Shown piece after piece: positions 6,600-7,595 of a stretch of 7,595 bases of DNA. The stretch's first letter is position 1. Each line of letters begins with the position of its first letter. The notes under the pieces are model-generated. The model was not told the DNA's origin, did not search any database, and saw nothing but the letters and a program-made list of their open reading frames with translations. The DNA is taken from assembly GCA_012838395.1 (NCBI GenBank), contig DUPI01000051.1:1-7595 (forward strand), written 5' to 3'. Position numbers and translations under genes: made by a program. This stretch comes from Mollicutes bacterium. Lineage in GTDB: Bacteria; Bacillota_I; Bacilli_A; RF39; UBA660.

Positions 6600-6791
6600 A
6601 TGGCGGTACCATTTAGAAAAACAAGTAAAACAAGAAAAAGAATGCGTCGTACACATTATAAGATTAGTGGTAATGAAACTACAAAATGTTCAAAATGTGG
6701 AGCTGATATAAGACCACATCGTGTATGTAAAGAATGTGGAACTTATAAAGGAAAAGAAGAAATTGTTCAAAAAGAAGAAACAACTAACTAG
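6600..6791 (+). CDS. rpmF: 50S ribosomal protein L32
   Basis: This is a structural protein of the large ribosomal subunit, bL32, with 63 residues. The start [19 protein letters not shown] is the classic L32 N-terminus, rich in Arg and Lys for rRNA contact. It is the zinc-binding (C+) form: Cys30 and Cys33 (CSKCG), then Cys43 and Cys46 (CKECG). The cysteine-free paralogue that some bacteria use under zinc starvation is not in this window. The tail [11 protein letters not shown] is acidic and lies within the variable C-terminal extension. The ribosome binding site AGAGGTG (6588-6594) sits between yceD and this ATG, so the two are cotranscribed. The stop codon TAG (6789-6791) lies within the terminator hairpin. 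Confidence 0.97.
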   Translation: MAVPFRKTSKTRKRMRRTHYKISGNETTKCSKCGADIRPHRVCKECGTYKGKEEIVQKEETTN

Positions 6792-6801
6792 TTGTTTTTT
6801 T
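6778..6801 (+). terminator. Terminator of yceD-rpmF, overlapping the rpmF stop
   Basis: AAACAACT (6778-6785) pairs with AGTTGTTT (6790-6797) around the loop AACT, with the T tract running from 6795 to 6801. The last three rpmF codons and its TAG are part of the hairpin, so ribosomes finishing rpmF would sit close to the termination point. Confidence 0.85.
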
Positions 6802-6803
6802 GT

Positions 6804-6832
6804 TTTACAAATTCCTGGAAAAAAGGTATAAT
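6804..6832 (+). promoter_or_regulatory. Promoter of the prepilin-like FISUMP gene
   Basis: TTTACA (6804-6809), a 17-base spacer and a perfect TATAAT (6827-6832) lie directly behind the rpmF terminator. The start would be near 6839. A ribosome binding site AGGTG (6847-6851) precedes the ATG at 6856. The gene is therefore an independent transcription unit. Confidence 0.82.
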
Positions 6833-6855
6833 GGAATTATAAAGGTAGGTGCACT

Positions 6856-7595
6856 ATGTTAGATAAAAAAAATGGGTTTACATTAGTGGAAATATTAGGG
6901 GTAATTGTAATTTTAGGATTGCTACTTATATTAGCGTTTCCTTCAATTATTAAGCAAGTTAAAAACACTTCCCAAAACATAGATAAGACAACTCAAGAAT
7001 TGATTTTTAGTTCGACAAAAGTATTTGCTGAAAAAAATAGCAATGAATATCCAATTTTTAAAGGTAATGTCTATTGCATAACAATTCAAACACTAATAGC
7101 TAGTGGGGAATTAATAGAAAATTTAACTGATACTAAAACAGGTAATAAAATTGATCTATCAAAGGTTGTTAAAATGCATATTGAAAATGAAGCTAATATT
7201 GATTATAGTATTGTCGATAGTGAGCAATGTGTAGAAGTAATATCTTCACCAACATTTTCTTGTGGTAATAACTTTGTTGATAACCGAGATAACAATACAT
7301 ATAAAACAGTAAAAATAGGAGATCAATGTTGGTTTGCTGAAGACCTTAGATATGATTGTTCAAGAGAAGATTATAATAATATAGGCACTGGAAATAGCTG
7401 GAGTGGAAGAAATAATTGTGGGAATCAAGGTTCAGGGTATAATGGATTATTATATCAATGGCCAGCAGCAATGAAAGGAAGTACGGTTGAGGGATCACAA
7501 GGTTTATGTCCTGAAGGCTGGCATATACCAACAGATGATGAATGGAAAACATTAGAAATGTATTTAGGAATGACGCAAGTTGAAGTAGATAAAAG
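6856..7595 (+). CDS. Prepilin-like surface protein with FISUMP domain, 3' end beyond the window
   Basis: The frame is open from ATG 6856 to the window edge: 246 codons with no stop, so the gene is incomplete. The N-terminus MLDKKNG-FTLVEILG is a type IV prepilin / pseudopilin signal: short basic leader, Gly7 at the cleavage point, Phe8, and Glu12 at +5. A hydrophobic helix follows (about 13-29), then an alpha-helical stretch (32-62) as in pilins. A first extracellular module (about 63-130) holds Cys74 and Cys125. From about 138 the sequence fits the Fibrobacter succinogenes major paralogous (FISUMP) domain: FVDNRDNNTYKTVKIG (140-155), CWFAEDL (158-164), GLLYQW (197-202), LCPEGWHIPTDDEW (217-230). 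Such proteins are membrane-anchored then exported or assembled by a type II secretion / type IV pilus-like machine; no such machinery is in the window. The function of this gene is unknown; adhesion or a surface fibre component is inference. Seven cysteines suggest disulfides outside the cell. Confidence 0.85.
   Translation, partial: MLDKKNGFTLVEILGVIVILGLLLILAFPSIIKQVKNTSQNIDKTTQELIFSSTKVFAEKNSNEYPIFKGNVYCITIQTLIASGELIENLTDTKTGNKIDLSKVVKMHIENEANIDYSIVDSEQCVEVISSPTFSCGNNFVDNRDNNTYKTVKIGDQCWFAEDLRYDCSREDYNNIGTGNSWSGRNNCGNQGSGYNGLLYQWPAAMKGSTVEGSQGLCPEGWHIPTDDEWKTLEMYLGMTQVEVDK

Noticed and set aside
7346..7552. 68-codon minus-strand frame opposite the FISUMP region
   Set aside because: It is opposite a coding region with clear FISUMP motifs on the plus strand and shows no start signal.
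1..7595. Mycoplasma-type code (TGA read as Trp)
   Set aside because: Trp residues are encoded by TGG throughout and TGA ends serS exactly where the family ends.

Overview
This is an AT-rich (well under 35% GC by eye) bacterial chromosome segment with standard-code usage: Trp is TGG inside the genes, and TGA is used as a true stop at the end of serS. A T-box leader, strong AGGAGG-like ribosome binding sites and the gene set (serS, murI, mutM, pyk, tmcAL, yceD, rpmF) point to a low-GC Bacillota or Bacilli-like lineage that makes or modifies a cell wall. The very low GC and compact spacing would suit an uncultured gut Bacilli or Mycoplasmatota-like group. That placement is an inference and no species is claimed.

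Layout. Bases 1-129 hold the C-terminal tail of a probable cation diffusion facilitator. Bases 147-383 hold a promoter and a complete serine T-box with a UCU specifier and an intrinsic terminator. It controls a tight operon of serS (seryl-tRNA synthetase), murI (glutamate racemase, 4-bp overlap) and mutM (formamidopyrimidine-DNA glycosylase, abutting), closed by a strong terminator at about 3249-3282. Next comes a separate unit, promoter plus pyk (pyruvate kinase). It converges on tmcAL (tRNA-Met cytidine acetate ligase, minus strand); the two share a long hairpin that lies inside the 3' end of tmcAL. Divergent from tmcAL is a near-consensus promoter driving yceD (DUF177) and rpmF (ribosomal protein L32), with a terminator that contains the rpmF stop codon.

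The last unit (promoter 6804-6832, gene from 6856) runs off the right edge. It encodes a protein with a type IV prepilin-like N-terminus joined to a FISUMP-type (Fibrobacter succinogenes major paralogous) domain. This is the only clearly accessory, surface-exposed gene here and the least ordinary feature; the rest is housekeeping (translation, glycolysis, wall precursor, DNA repair). No tRNA, rRNA, CRISPR or insertion sequence was seen. The gene-free stretches of note are 130-404 (promoter and T-box) and 3251-3424 (terminator, promoter and ribosome binding site).
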